From Shewanella algidipiscicola (GTDB taxonomy: Bacteria; Pseudomonadota; Gammaproteobacteria; Enterobacterales; Shewanellaceae): DNA of 64,000 nt. The notes under the pieces were generated by a model. That model was not told the origin of the DNA, searched no databases, and was given only the letters and a program-made list of their open reading frames with translations. Below are positions 1 to 9,285 of the stretch, piece after piece. Position 1 is the first letter of the stretch. Each line of letters opens with the position of its first letter. A program made the translations under genes and the position numbers. The DNA lies in NCBI RefSeq assembly GCF_003605125.1, contig NZ_QPQT01000003.1, positions 1-64,000 of the forward strand, given 5' to 3'.

Positions 1-497
1 ATGACGAGAAGCTAAGGGAAACGCTGAGTACAAAAAGGGTGAGGATTTGGCTTAGGGTTTTACTTTTACTTTTACTTTTTTAATAACTCTTGAACAACAG
101 AGCGAGTGCATAATAACAGTCTTTGCAGACTTTGCACGCTTTATTTTTGCGACTCTCTTGATGATCTAGGCCGCATCTTGGCTATAGCCATAGCAATCAT
201 TGCATTAAGTTGACAGATTGAGTCGTTTTATTTTGGATTTAAATCGCGATAATCGCTGCTGACCTTAAATTAGGGGGACGTGCCTATCTGTTTACCCTTA
301 TCTGTATTGATCTTACCTTGTACATCGCGGTAATAGAAAAGCGCGCCAAGTCGTCGACTGAGGCGCGCTTATAGCAAGCAAAATCGTTGCAGGGAAAAAG
401 CCAGCTAATAAGGATATTAGCGTAAATAAAACTAAAGAACTAGTTTGCTACGCCACTCTTCTGGTGCTTGTTCCCTCGTTGGCTTGCATCACCGGTA
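1..497. other. Non-coding stretch downstream of adhB
   Basis: No convincing gene in either strand. It contains a short TTTTAC microrepeat (three units, about 58-77) and, at 337-371, the terminator described separately. The rest shows no recognisable structure. Confidence 0.5.
337..371 (-). terminator. Rho-independent terminator of adhB
   Basis: AAGCGCGCC at 339-347 pairs with GGCGCGCTT at 362-370. Read on the minus strand the stem is followed by a short T run, which fits a terminator about 130 bp past the stop of the alcohol dehydrogenase gene. Confidence 0.7.
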
Positions 498-1646
498 TTA
501 AAGTGCTCGCTCAAAAATCTGACAAATCTCGGCGTGGGTCGCTTGTTTAGGGTTAGTAAAACCACAAGCATCCTTAAGCGCATTATCGGCAAGGGTTGGA
601 ATGTCTTCTGCTTTAACACCGAGCTTGCTGAGATTTTCAGGGATCTTCACCGCAACTGAAAGCGCCTTAATCGCATCAATTGCTGCTTGGGCGCCTTGTT
701 CATCATTCATCGAATTAACATTAACCCCCATAGCTTTAGCCACATCTTTTAGGCGAGGCGCTGCCACTTGTGCGTTATAAGCTTGTACATGAGGCAGTAG
801 GAGTGCATTACACACACCATGGGGAAGGTCATAGAAGCCCCCTAGCTGATGCGCCATTGCGTGTACATAACCTAGGCTTGCATTATTAAATGCCATTCCG
901 GCTAGAAATTGAGCGTAGGCCATCTGTTCACGAGCATCGATGCTTTTACCATTTTCAACGGCTTCTACCAGGTTACCCTTGATGAGTTCGATAGCCTTGA
1001 TTGCGCAGGCATCGGTAATGGGGTTAGCAGCTGTTGATACGTAAGCTTCTACGGCGTGAGTCAGGGCATCCATCCCTGTCGCGGCTGTGAGGCCAGCAGG
1101 CTTAAGCAGCATTAACTCTGGATCGTTTACCGATAAGATTGGGGTAGTGTGCTTATCAACAATGGCCATCTTAATGTGGCGCGCTTCATCGGTAATAATA
1201 CAGAAACGGGTCATTTCACTGGCGGTGCCGGCAGTGGTGTTAATGGCTACCAAGGGCAATTGTGGCTTAGTTGACATGTCTAAGCCTTCATAATCTTTAA
1301 TGCTGCCACCATTGGTTGCCACTAAGGCGATCCCTTTAGCGCAATCATGAGATGAACCACCGCCTAACGAGATGACAAAGTCACATTTATTGGCGGTAAG
1401 TAGCGCGAGACCCGCTTCGACATTGCCTAGTGTTGGATTAGGCTGCACTCCGTCAAATACGGTAGAAGTGATACCTGCGTTTCCGAGTTTTTCAGTTACT
1501 TGCCCGACAAGTCCAATATCCATGAGCGGCTTGTCGGTTACGATCAGCGCCCGTTGAAAGCCTAATGTTTTGATATCTCCGATAGCATCGTCAACGGCAC
1601 CTTGCCCTAACACGTTTACTGATGGGATAAAAAATTTAGCAGCCAT
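498..1646 (-). CDS. adhB: Iron-containing alcohol dehydrogenase (AdhB/YiaY type)
   Basis: This 382-residue group III (Fe-dependent) alcohol dehydrogenase should interconvert alcohols and aldehydes with NAD(H) in the cytoplasm. The N-terminal nucleotide-binding half carries [11 protein letters not shown] (about residues 95-105). The C-terminal half has the metal-ligand region with HAMAHQLGG and the following [13 protein letters not shown]. Length and sequence closely resemble Zymomonas AdhB as I recall it, including the [14 protein letters not shown] stretch. It is a single-gene unit: a strong terminator lies downstream, and about 115 bp upstream there is an FNR/EtrA-like palindrome plus a 12-bp direct repeat, suggesting anaerobic control. 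The ATG start is preceded by AAGGAG. The natural substrate cannot be read from sequence; short primary alcohols are likely. Confidence 0.92.
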   Translation of the reverse strand: MAAKFFIPSVNVLGQGAVDDAIGDIKTLGFQRALIVTDKPLMDIGLVGQVTEKLGNAGITSTVFDGVQPNPTLGNVEAGLALLTANKCDFVISLGGGSSHDCAKGIALVATNGGSIKDYEGLDMSTKPQLPLVAINTTAGTASEMTRFCIITDEARHIKMAIVDKHTTPILSVNDPELMLLKPAGLTAATGMDALTHAVEAYVSTAANPITDACAIKAIELIKGNLVEAVENGKSIDAREQMAYAQFLAGMAFNNASLGYVHAMAHQLGGFYDLPHGVCNALLLPHVQAYNAQVAAPRLKDVAKAMGVNVNSMNDEQGAQAAIDAIKALSVAVKIPENLSKLGVKAEDIPTLADNALKDACGFTNPKQATHAEICQIFERAL

Positions 1647-1670
1647 TAAAATCTCCTTATTATGGGTTCG

Positions 1671-1714
1671 TATTTAAACGTTACCTAGGTATGTAAATTT
1701 GATATTTAAACGTT
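1671..1714. promoter_or_regulatory. 12-bp direct repeat in adhB upstream region
   Basis: TATTTAAACGTT occurs exactly at 1671-1682 and again at 1703-1714, 32 bp apart, about three helical turns. Two identical sites on one face of the helix, 25-70 bp upstream of the adhB start, look like a transcription-factor site. The factor is unknown. Confidence 0.4.
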
Positions 1715-1759
1715 CTGGTTTGACTGTCCCTAACCTAACAACCTCACCTGGCTAAAAGC

Positions 1760-1773
1760 GTGATCTAGATCAA
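1760..1773. promoter_or_regulatory. FNR/EtrA-like box upstream of adhB
   Basis: GTGATCTAGATCAA matches the FNR consensus TTGAT-N4-ATCAA at nine of ten defined positions. It sits about 115 bp upstream of adhB. The next gene on the other side also reads minus, so adhB is the natural target. The remainder of 1647-2052 shows no gene. Confidence 0.5.
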
Positions 1774-2052
1774 GTAATGGCCAGTGCTAGACCAACTGGG
1801 GGGCGAGTATGGCGATAAATACGACAAACAATGTAAATTAATAAAAAAGTAATTTATCCGCTTGTCTTTCAAAGAGTTATTTGTTATCGAAATGTAGGTG
1901 AACTAACTGGTTTGGCTATTTTTTGTGTCGAAACGGTACAACTCTACTGCCCTAATGCGCAATGTCAATAACCCGTTTAGTTATTTGTAGAATGGCGGTG
2001 TTATCTATGATTCTCTTTAGCGTCGATATCAGCGAATAGAAAAGACGGAGTT

Positions 2053-2559
2053 TTAAAGCAGCAAGGCTGCATCAATATTATGAAATTGTGCCGCCGCATC
2101 AATAAGCCCTTTCGCGGTCAGTTTGGGGACGCCATAAACTTGGGTTTCCAGTCGGTATTTTTGGCTGATGTGTTGTAGCAAAAGGGCAAAATCACCATCA
2201 CCCGAAAGCAAAATAATGCTATCGACCTCATCAGCTGACTCCATGATATCAATGGTAATACCCACGTCCCAGTCGCCTTTAGCACTGCCATCACTGCGCT
2301 GAATAAAGGGCTTAAGTTTCACATCGAAGCCTATGTGTTTGAGCGCATCTTGGAATTTCAGCTGGCCATCGTCACCACGATGGATGGCATAGGCATTAGC
2401 GATGACAATATCGCCTTCATAACTTAAATGTTGCCAGAGTTTTCGGTAGTTAAATTGGCGGCCATAAGCTTCTTTACAGGTGTAATAGATATTTTGTACA
2501 TCGACAAATACGGCGAGTTTTTTCAAGGAGTGTTCCGAAATTGAGCATGATTGCGCCAC
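2053..2559 (-). CDS. NYN/PIN-like domain protein (LabA/DUF88 family)
   Basis: A 168-residue protein consisting almost wholly of a NYN domain, a PIN-fold putative metal-dependent ribonuclease. Visible landmarks are the first acidic strand VFVDVQNIYYT, the KGDWDVGITIDIMES helix with further acidic residues, and SGDGDF near residue 120; together these place the conserved aspartates of the fold. The longest reading starts with GTG at 2559, but many relatives begin close to KKLAVFVDVQN, so a TTG start at 2526 with a GGA seven bases upstream is plausible. It stands alone between adhB and an acetyltransferase gene. RNA substrate and cellular role are unknown. Confidence 0.8.
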   Translation of the reverse strand: MAQSCSISEHSLKKLAVFVDVQNIYYTCKEAYGRQFNYRKLWQHLSYEGDIVIANAYAIHRGDDGQLKFQDALKHIGFDVKLKPFIQRSDGSAKGDWDVGITIDIMESADEVDSIILLSGDGDFALLLQHISQKYRLETQVYGVPKLTAKGLIDAAAQFHNIDAALLL

Positions 2560-2711
2560 TATAGCACAAGGATTGCACCACCATAGTGATAACCCTGTAT
2601 TCCCTTTAATGATTGCACACCGATAGGCAGTACTTTAGTTGTAGCTACTAGCTCTTGTTCAGTGATGAATTATCCGTCTATTGCATCATTAAGAGAGAAT
2701 TATTTGGTGAG

Positions 2712-3146
2712 TTAATCATCTGGCTGGTTGTTAAAGTACATCGGCGTGAGGGATTTTCCTTGATTAAAATAACGTCGATGTAATTGCGCTATTTCTACGG
2801 GGAACACGCCTTCGGTGCTAAATTGATGTTGGCGATAAAAAGGCTCTAGCTCGGGGAGTGCAAATAAAAAATGGGCGCAGGTATTGAGCTCAGGCGACAG
2901 TGAGCGCATTAGGTGATGAGCTAGGCCTTGGTTGCGATGGTCTGGATGAACCAACATGCCAGTCAATAACTGATATGGCCCTATGGCTCTTAACCTTACC
3001 GCAGCAATTATTGGTTGTTGAGGATTATCGTTGAAATATTTGACCGCAAGGCGCTCTTTTTTTCGCAGTCGGGCATGAGGCATATAACGCTTGTAAAAAA
3101 TAAACGCCTGTTGGCGCATCGAAGGGTCGAGCCAATATAGCGTCAC
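2712..3146 (-). CDS. GNAT-family N-acetyltransferase
   Basis: A 144-residue cytoplasmic protein with the GNAT core. The acetyl-CoA loop is visible as LVHPDHRNQGLAHHLM (around residues 66-81), the R/Q-x-x-G-x-G/A signature with a small deviation (HRNQGLA). It is preceded by the strand IAAVRLRAIGPYQLLTGM. The start is GTG at 3146 with AGGA about 12 bases upstream. The acceptor substrate is not predictable. It is divergent from the RND efflux operon across 363 bp, with no visible functional link. Confidence 0.78.
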   Translation of the reverse strand: MTLYWLDPSMRQQAFIFYKRYMPHARLRKKERLAVKYFNDNPQQPIIAAVRLRAIGPYQLLTGMLVHPDHRNQGLAHHLMRSLSPELNTCAHFLFALPELEPFYRQHQFSTEGVFPVEIAQLHRRYFNQGKSLTPMYFNNQPDD

Positions 3147-3509
3147 GGCTTATCCTATGAAAGTCTTATTCTTGTATGGGGTTCACTAAGCCTAGCAGAA
3201 TGCGTTGGCGCTCGAAATAGCCAAGTCTTATCTGTTATTTGTCATCTAGGGGAGTCAACGCTTGATATCTTAACCATGGCAATAGCGTGAGCTGGATCAA
3301 GTTATTTCTGTGTGAAGTTTGCTCATTTGTCGTTATTGTGTGCCACCTTTGTTTCTGGTTGTGTTATTTGGTTGCTTGTTTGATCTGTTGGCGTTGCTTT
3401 TTTGGTGCTGATTTGCGTGCATTTACACTGATTTACCCTATAAACGATGATTTGCCTTTAAAATGACAGCCACTTTCTAATGGACTTTTTAATCGACGAA
3501 TAATCAATA
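3147..3509. other. Divergent intergenic region, acetyltransferase / RND operon
   Basis: This 363-bp region must contain promoters for both divergent genes. It is T-rich toward the right-hand end. I could not identify a convincing -35/-10 pair, operator palindrome or small ORF. Confidence 0.3.
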
Positions 3510-4664
3510 ATGAAAAAACCGCGTTTAACTACCAGCACGATTATTATTTTAAGTTTATCAGCCGCTTTATTGATCCCATTTATACTCAGCCCAAGCCTAG
3601 ACTCGCAAGCGACAGAGGGGAGTGAGCAAGTGGCTAAAAAAATGCGAGTCATTCCTGTGGTGACATCAGTCGTTGCCCAGCAGGAGTTGAGCCAGCATCT
3701 GTCACTGGTTGGCAAGCTTGAGGCTAATCGCTCGGTGCAGATAGCCGCCGAAGTAGCGGGAAAAATCACTCGTATTAATGTGGATGCTAACCAAGCAATA
3801 GTCGCGGGTCAGACCTTAGTGGTGCTCGAACACACGCGAGCTAAAGCCAATGTGGCTCAGGCGCAAGCCTATTGGCAAGATGAACAACGCAAGCTAACGG
3901 AGTTCCAAAAGCTTATTGGTAATAACGCTATCACTCAAACCGAAATCGATGCCCAAAAAGCCAGTGTCGATATCGCCTTGGCACGCTTGCAAGCGGCGCA
4001 AGCCGAGCTGGATCTTCACCTGATCAGCGCACCTTTTTCGGGGACGGCCGGGCTGGTGGATTTTAGTGTTGGTAAGATGGTCAGTGTGGGCAGCGAGCTG
4101 CTCAGCTTAGATGATTTGGCTTCAATGCGACTGGATATTCAAGTCCCCGAACTCTATCTGTCACGTTTACAACTCGGCATGTCGGTTACCGCAACGAGTC
4201 GAGCCTGGCCAGATGAACGCTTTGTGGGCCACGTTGTGGCAATCGATCCGCGCATCAACCCAGAGACCCTAAACCTTAAGGTGCGAGTTAATTTCGATAA
4301 CCCGCAGCAGAAGTTAAAACCGGGTATGTTGATGTCTGCCAATATTGGTTTCGCACCCATTAAACAGCCAATCGTGCCAGTGCAAGCACTAGAGTATTCA
4401 GGTACTAAGCGTTTTGTTTATATTATCGACAGTGACAATGTTGCGCGTCGAACACAAGTTACCTTAAGTGCACGTATTGACGATAAAGTGCTGATAAGTG
4501 AAGGCGTTAATAGCGGCGATAAGATAGTGGTGCAGGGGCTAGTCAATATGCGTGATGGCCTGAAAATTGAGGAGGTTGCCTCAGCCCATTTAAGCACTCA
4601 AGAGACCTTGGCCAGCGGTGATGATGTGGGGGTTACGCCTGCAACTCAAGGAGGGCGAGGCTAA
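3510..4664 (+). CDS. RND efflux periplasmic adaptor (membrane fusion protein)
   Basis: This 384-residue HlyD/AcrA-family adaptor links an inner-membrane RND pump to an outer-membrane channel. An uncleaved anchor or signal segment covers about residues 9-27. The split lipoyl/barrel-sandwich domain follows (VQIAAEVAGKITRI around residue 76, then LISAPFSGTAGLVDFSVGKMV), with a coiled-coil hairpin between the halves, then beta-barrel and membrane-proximal domains (KLKPGMLMSANIGF, later ISEGVNSGDKIVVQGL). Its stop overlaps the pump start by one base (TAATG), so the two are translationally coupled. No outer-membrane factor gene is adjacent, so a TolC-like channel encoded elsewhere is presumably used. 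Substrate unknown. Confidence 0.9.
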   Translation: MKKPRLTTSTIIILSLSAALLIPFILSPSLDSQATEGSEQVAKKMRVIPVVTSVVAQQELSQHLSLVGKLEANRSVQIAAEVAGKITRINVDANQAIVAGQTLVVLEHTRAKANVAQAQAYWQDEQRKLTEFQKLIGNNAITQTEIDAQKASVDIALARLQAAQAELDLHLISAPFSGTAGLVDFSVGKMVSVGSELLSLDDLASMRLDIQVPELYLSRLQLGMSVTATSRAWPDERFVGHVVAIDPRINPETLNLKVRVNFDNPQQKLKPGMLMSANIGFAPIKQPIVPVQALEYSGTKRFVYIIDSDNVARRTQVTLSARIDDKVLISEGVNSGDKIVVQGLVNMRDGLKIEEVASAHLSTQETLASGDDVGVTPATQGGRG

Positions 4665-7600
4665 TGCTATTGTCTGATGTCTCGGTTAAACGCCCGGTGG
4701 TTGCCATCGTTTTGAGCCTGCTATTATGCGTGTTCGGTATGGTCTCTTTTTCTAAGTTGGCTGTGCGGGAGATGCCCGACGTTGAAAGCCCTGTGGTGAC
4801 TGTGATGACCACCTATGAAGGTGCCTCTGCGACCATTATGGAAAGCCAGATAACCACAGTGCTCGAAGATGAACTTACTGGGATCAGTGGTATCGATGAG
4901 ATCACCTCCACCACGCGTAATGGCATGTCCCGTATTACCGTGACCTTCGATCTTGATTGGGATCTGACCGAAGGGGTCAGTGATGTACGTGATGCGGTGG
5001 CCCGTGCTCAGCGCCGCCTGCCTGAAGAAGCAAATGACCCTATTGTATCTAAAGATAATGGCTCGGGTGAACCTTCGGTTTACATTAATTTAAGCTCATC
5101 GACCATGGATCGTACTCAGCTGACCGATTACGCGCAGCGGGTGCTCGAAGACAGGTTTAGCCTGATCAGTGGTGTCAGCTCCATCACTCTTTCTGGTGGA
5201 TTATACAAAGTAATGTATGTGCAGCTTAATCCTGAGCAGATGGCTGGGCGTAACGTCACCACCAGCGATATTATTACCGCGCTGCGTAATGAAAATATTG
5301 AAAGCCCTGGGGGCGAGGTGCGCAATGATGTCACCGTCATGACGGTTCGTACCGCTCGTCTGTATCATCAGCCAGAAGATTTTGACTACCTGTTAGTGCG
5401 TACGGCAAGCGATGGTACTCCAATTTACCTTAAAGATGTGGCTTCGGTGTTTATTGGCGCCGAAAATGAAAACTCCACCTTTAAGAGTGACGGCGTACCT
5501 AACCTTAGTTTAGGCATAGTGGCGCAGTCAGATGCCAACCCTCTCGATGTCGCTAAAAAAGTGCACCTTGAGGTCGATAAGCTGCAAAAGTTTTTACCTG
5601 AAGGGACCCAATTGGTGGTCGATTATGACTCGACCATCTTTATCGACCGCTCCATCAACGAGGTATATAACACCTTGTACATTACGGGGGCGCTGGTGAT
5701 ACTGGTGCTGTATATCTTTATCGGTCAGGCTCGGGCCACACTCATTCCTGCCGTCACCGTGCCAGTTTCCCTTATCTCCTCCTTTATTGCGGCGCACTAT
5801 TTCGGCTTTTCAATTAACTTATTGACTTTGATGGCACTTATTCTCTCTATTGGCTTAGTGGTGGATGATGCCATCGTAGTGGTGGAAAATATCTTCCATC
5901 ATATCGAAAAAGGCGAACCGCCACTGCTGGCCGCTTACAAAGGTGCCCAAGAAGTGGGCTTTGCTGTGGTGGCGACAACGGCGGTATTAGTCATGGTGTT
6001 TTTGCCGATCTCTTTTATGGATGGCATGGTCGGGCGCTTATTTACCGAGTTTTCTGTCATGTTGGCCATGTCGGTGATCTTCTCGTCTATCGTGGCACTC
6101 ACATTAACCCCAGTGCTTGGCAGTAAAATGCTCAAGGCCAATGTTAAACCTAATGGTTTTAACCGTTTGATGGACAGGATCTTTAGCCGATTAGAGTTGC
6201 ATTATCGCCGCAGTGTGGCGCAAGCCGTCCAATGGCGTGCTGGGGCTCCGCTGGTGATCTTAGCGTGTATTATCGGCAGTGGTCTCTTGCTGCAGCAGGT
6301 ACCTGCACAATTGGCACCGCAAGAAGATCGCGGCGTTATTTTTGCTTTTATTAAAGGGGCTGAAGGCACCAGTTATAACCGCATGACTGCCAATGTCGAT
6401 ATTGTCGAACAACGTTTAATGCCGCTGTTAGGCGAGGGGATAGTTAAGTCATTTAGTATCCAATCCCCAGCCTTTGGTGGCCGTGCTGGCGATAACACAG
6501 GCTTTGTGATCATACAGTTGGAAGACTGGCAAGATCGCAGCGTTAATGCGCAGCAAGCATTGGCTGTGGTCGCTAAAGCATTAAAAGGGATCCCCGATGT
6601 GATGGTGTACCCGCTCTTGCCCGGGTTTCGAGGGCAATCCAGTGAGCCCGTACAATTTGTGCTTGGCGGCGCCGATTATGATGAGTTGTTTAAGTGGGCC
6701 AGTATTATGCAACAGGAGGCTCAATTGTCTCCAATGCTCGAAGGTGTTGACTTAGATTATGCGCAAACAACGCCAGAGTTGTTGGTGACTGTTGATAAAG
6801 TGCGCGCCGCACAATTGGGCGTCAGCGTCGCCGAAGTGTCGCAAACCTTAGAGGTGATGTTAGGTGGGCGCAGCGAAACTACTTTTATCGATCGCGGTGA
6901 AGAATATGATGTCTATCTGCGAGGAGATGAAGACAGCTTTAACAGCATGGCGGATTTAAGCCAAATCTATATGCGCACTGCGACAGGGGAGTTGATCTCG
7001 CTGGATGCGATAACGCTTATTGACGAGGTGGCTTCGGCTCATAAACTGAGCCATAACAATAAGCTGAAGTCCATAACCCTAAAAGCCAGTTTAGCTGAGG
7101 GCCATACCTTAGGTGAGGCGTTAGACTTTCTCGATGCCAAGGCGATTGAACATTTACCCAGTGACATTTCGGTGAGTTATACTGGCGAGTCGAAAGATTT
7201 TAAAGAGAATCAAAGCAGTGTGATGGTGGTGTTCGCATTAGCCTTGCTGGTGGCTTATTTAGTATTGGCGGCGCAATTTGAGAGCTTTATCAATCCACTG
7301 GTGGTGATGTTTACTGTGCCTATGGGGGTGTTTGGTGGTTTCCTCGGGTTATACCTTACGGGCCAAGGACTGAATATTTATAGCCAAATTGGCATGATCA
7401 TGTTGATCGGTATGGTGACCAAAAACGGTATCTTGATCGTAGAGTTTGCCAACCAACTTCGGGATCGTGGTAGCGATATTGAGCAGGCGATTATCGATGC
7501 TTCAGCCCGGCGCTTACGGCCGATCTTAATGACCGCATTTACCACCTTAATTGGTGCTGTTCCTTTAATTATGTCAACTGGTGCTGGGGCGGAGAGCCGC

Positions 7601-7771
7601 ATTGCGGTGGGGACTGTGGTGTTTTTCGGTATGGCTTTCGCCACCTTTATCACCCTGTTGGTGATCCCAGCTATGTACCGCTTAATATCGGGTCACACGA
7701 CTTCACCAGGTTTTGTCGAGGCGCAGTTACAGCAGGCTATCGAGGCTCAGCAACAAGGGACTAAAGCTTGA
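4664..7771 (+). CDS. RND multidrug efflux pump, inner-membrane subunit (HAE1 family)
   Basis: At 1035 residues this is the normal length for an AcrB-like proton-driven pump. N-terminal TM1 (about 10-29) is followed by a large periplasmic porter region, TM2-6, a second periplasmic domain and TM7-12. The proton-relay motif is visible as GLVVDDAIVVVENIFHH in TM4, and the second half carries GMVTKNGILIVEFANQLR with the relay lysine. PQEDRG lies at the start of the second porter half. It is more like the VexD/MexI-type branch than AcrB, judging by the LAPQEDRGVIF and GFRGQSSEPVQFVL stretches; that placement is an inference. It forms an operon with the adaptor. Drug specificity cannot be stated. 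Confidence 0.94.
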   Translation: MLLSDVSVKRPVVAIVLSLLLCVFGMVSFSKLAVREMPDVESPVVTVMTTYEGASATIMESQITTVLEDELTGISGIDEITSTTRNGMSRITVTFDLDWDLTEGVSDVRDAVARAQRRLPEEANDPIVSKDNGSGEPSVYINLSSSTMDRTQLTDYAQRVLEDRFSLISGVSSITLSGGLYKVMYVQLNPEQMAGRNVTTSDIITALRNENIESPGGEVRNDVTVMTVRTARLYHQPEDFDYLLVRTASDGTPIYLKDVASVFIGAENENSTFKSDGVPNLSLGIVAQSDANPLDVAKKVHLEVDKLQKFLPEGTQLVVDYDSTIFIDRSINEVYNTLYITGALVILVLYIFIGQARATLIPAVTVPVSLISSFIAAHYFGFSINLLTLMALILSIGLVVDDAIVVVENIFHHIEKGEPPLLAAYKGAQEVGFAVVATTAVLVMVFLPISFMDGMVGRLFTEFSVMLAMSVIFSSIVALTLTPVLGSKMLKANVKPNGFNRLMDRIFSRLELHYRRSVAQAVQWRAGAPLVILACIIGSGLLLQQVPAQLAPQEDRGVIFAFIKGAEGTSYNRMTANVDIVEQRLMPLLGEGIVKSFSIQSPAFGGRAGDNTGFVIIQLEDWQDRSVNAQQALAVVAKALKGIPDVMVYPLLPGFRGQSSEPVQFVLGGADYDELFKWASIMQQEAQLSPMLEGVDLDYAQTTPELLVTVDKVRAAQLGVSVAEVSQTLEVMLGGRSETTFIDRGEEYDVYLRGDEDSFNSMADLSQIYMRTATGELISLDAITLIDEVASAHKLSHNNKLKSITLKASLAEGHTLGEALDFLDAKAIEHLPSDISVSYTGESKDFKENQSSVMVVFALALLVAYLVLAAQFESFINPLVVMFTVPMGVFGGFLGLYLTGQGLNIYSQIGMIMLIGMVTKNGILIVEFANQLRDRGSDIEQAIIDASARRLRPILMTAFTTLIGAVPLIMSTGAGAESRIAVGTVVFFGMAFATFITLLVIPAMYRLISGHTTSPGFVEAQLQQAIEAQQQGTKA

Positions 7772-7803
7772 GGTTAGGGGAAGGTTTTTCAGTCTAGCTT
7801 GAC

Positions 7804-8070
7804 TAGGGCCTGTTGATCTTTGTTGGTTGAATGTTGTTCTAGACAAAAACGTGTTAATCGAGGCGAGTGGATTGCAGCCTAGTCATCTAAGCAAAATTCA
7901 CTTAACAAAGAGTAAAACGTTTTTAGCCGAACCCTTCGGGCAGCGTTTGTTGGGTATTTTTACTGGGTTCTCAGCTTTTTATGTAGAATAACTACACTAC
8001 AAAGCTTCTGCCTTGTATAAATACCCAGCAATTCGCTGCAAAAACAACCTTGAAAGATCAACAGGCCCTA
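7804..8070. mobile_element. MITE-like element with 18-bp terminal inverted repeats
   Basis: The left end TAGGGCCTGTTGATCTTT (7804-7821) is the exact reverse complement of the right end at 8053-8070. If the outer CTAG (7803-7806 and 8068-8071) is read as a target duplication, the element proper is GGCCTGTTGATC...GATCAACAGGCC; a 4-bp YTAR duplication is typical of IS5-group elements. The 267-bp interior has no transposase ORF. It holds a second imperfect inverted repeat, GCAGCG...TGGGTATTT (about 7940-7959) against AAATACCCAGCA...CGCTGC (about 8019-8039). This fits a non-autonomous miniature element mobilised in trans. It lies between the efflux operon and the phosphatase gene without breaking either. 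Confidence 0.75.
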
Positions 8071-8101
8071 GCCATACCGCTGTTATTGACAGCGGTATGG
8101 C
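8071..8101. terminator. Perfect 13-bp hairpin abutting the MITE
   Basis: GCCATACCGCTGT and ACAGCGGTATGGC form a perfect stem with a 5-base loop directly after the right end of the element. There is no clear T tract on either strand, so it may be a terminator working on both neighbouring units, or part of the original intergenic region. It is convergently placed between the RND operon and the phosphatase gene, which favours a terminator role. Confidence 0.5.
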
Positions 8102-8196
8102 GTATGTATCTGTAATGCCTAACGACAGATACACCACTCTTTTATCATACCAACTAACCGTTTTACTCACTGCGGCTTGCTAGAGGTAAGGTACAG

Positions 8197-9285
8197 TTAC
8201 AATATTGAACGCGCGCCATCATAGTGGCCACGGATTAATTGATTATCCTCGATAATCAGTAGTTCACCGGACTCACCCAGTTTGATGCTGCTATCGACCG
8301 CGATCACTTGGTTATCAAACAGGCCTAATACTTGTGATTGTGAGGTATGGCCCACCACAATCCGCTTTACGTTAAAGTAGGCCAAGATGTTGTCTAGCTC
8401 CTGCTGATTAAAGTTAGCTTTAAAGTAGCCACGGTACCAAGTGGGACCATTGCCGAAAAATAAAAAGTTAAGTAAATCATCTTGCTTCAGTTCGGGCTTA
8501 GACTTATCGATATGTTGTCGATATAAGGCATTGACACGGCTTAAGGTTAATTTACGATCGATCCACTCTTGGCTTATGCCACCGTGTAAAAATAGCGTGT
8601 CATTAATTTTGACTATGGTGTGCTTACTTCTAAGCCATTGGCCTAGTACTGTGTCATTAGCATAGAGTGCATCATAACTGCGCCCCAGCTGTTCGCTGGC
8701 GGTTTGATAGCGCGGATGCACATAGCGGAGGTCACCGCGCATCACCATTTGTTCGTGGTTGCCCATTAACAGATGCAGTTGGCCACCAGCGGCTTGGGCT
8801 TGCTGGTTGAGTTGATACATAAACCACAGGACTTCATTGACCTGATGGCCGCGGTCAAACATATCGCCGGTCATTACCAAGTGCGCATCTCCTGCGGCCC
8901 AGTGTAGTTGACTATCGATAACCTTATGACGACGCAGCAAGTTAATCAGTACATCGTATTGACCGTGAACATCGCTCAGGGCAATCACTTTGTTTACCCC
9001 TTCATAAGTATCGGGCAGCAGCGCTGTCGCATGAGAATTTAATGTGGGCTCAGGCAATTGGGCGCAATCACTGGGGCGGCTTAGCTTGGCTTGCTTAATT
9101 GGGGTTTGAGCTAATTGATTGTGGCAGATCCAGTGCGCCGTTTGCGGCTGGGCAGCCCCTGGTTCGATAAACACATAGGGGCCATCATAGATAGGCGTAT
9201 TGTCTTGGGGCGCCAGTGGAGTGGCAAGCGAACTGTGGCTGAGTAATAACAGCCAAAACAAATGGATAGATTGCAGGGGCTTCAA
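8197..9285 (-). CDS. Exported PPP-type metallophosphatase (Shewanella-like phosphatase family)
   Basis: A 362-residue protein with a Sec signal peptide (hydrophobic 8-20, cleavage near SLA-TP). It carries the phosphoprotein-phosphatase metal motifs in order: SDVHGQ (D105, H107), GDMFDRG (140-146), GNHE (175-178), LHGGIS, and a late GHT. These coordinate a dinuclear metal centre. The arrangement matches the bacterial branch that gave the Shewanella-like phosphatases of plants and apicomplexans their name. The protein should act in the periplasm on phosphoesters; whether protein, tyrosine-phosphate or nucleotide substrates are used is not readable. Monocistronic, with its own upstream region. 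Confidence 0.85.
   Translation of the reverse strand: MKPLQSIHLFWLLLLSHSSLATPLAPQDNTPIYDGPYVFIEPGAAQPQTAHWICHNQLAQTPIKQAKLSRPSDCAQLPEPTLNSHATALLPDTYEGVNKVIALSDVHGQYDVLINLLRRHKVIDSQLHWAAGDAHLVMTGDMFDRGHQVNEVLWFMYQLNQQAQAAGGQLHLLMGNHEQMVMRGDLRYVHPRYQTASEQLGRSYDALYANDTVLGQWLRSKHTIVKINDTLFLHGGISQEWIDRKLTLSRVNALYRQHIDKSKPELKQDDLLNFLFFGNGPTWYRGYFKANFNQQELDNILAYFNVKRIVVGHTSQSQVLGLFDNQVIAVDSSIKLGESGELLIIEDNQLIRGHYDGARSIL

Noticed and set aside
3458..3769. 103-codon frame antisense to the adaptor gene start
   Set aside because: Overlaps the signal and lipoyl region of the adaptor and has no independent support.
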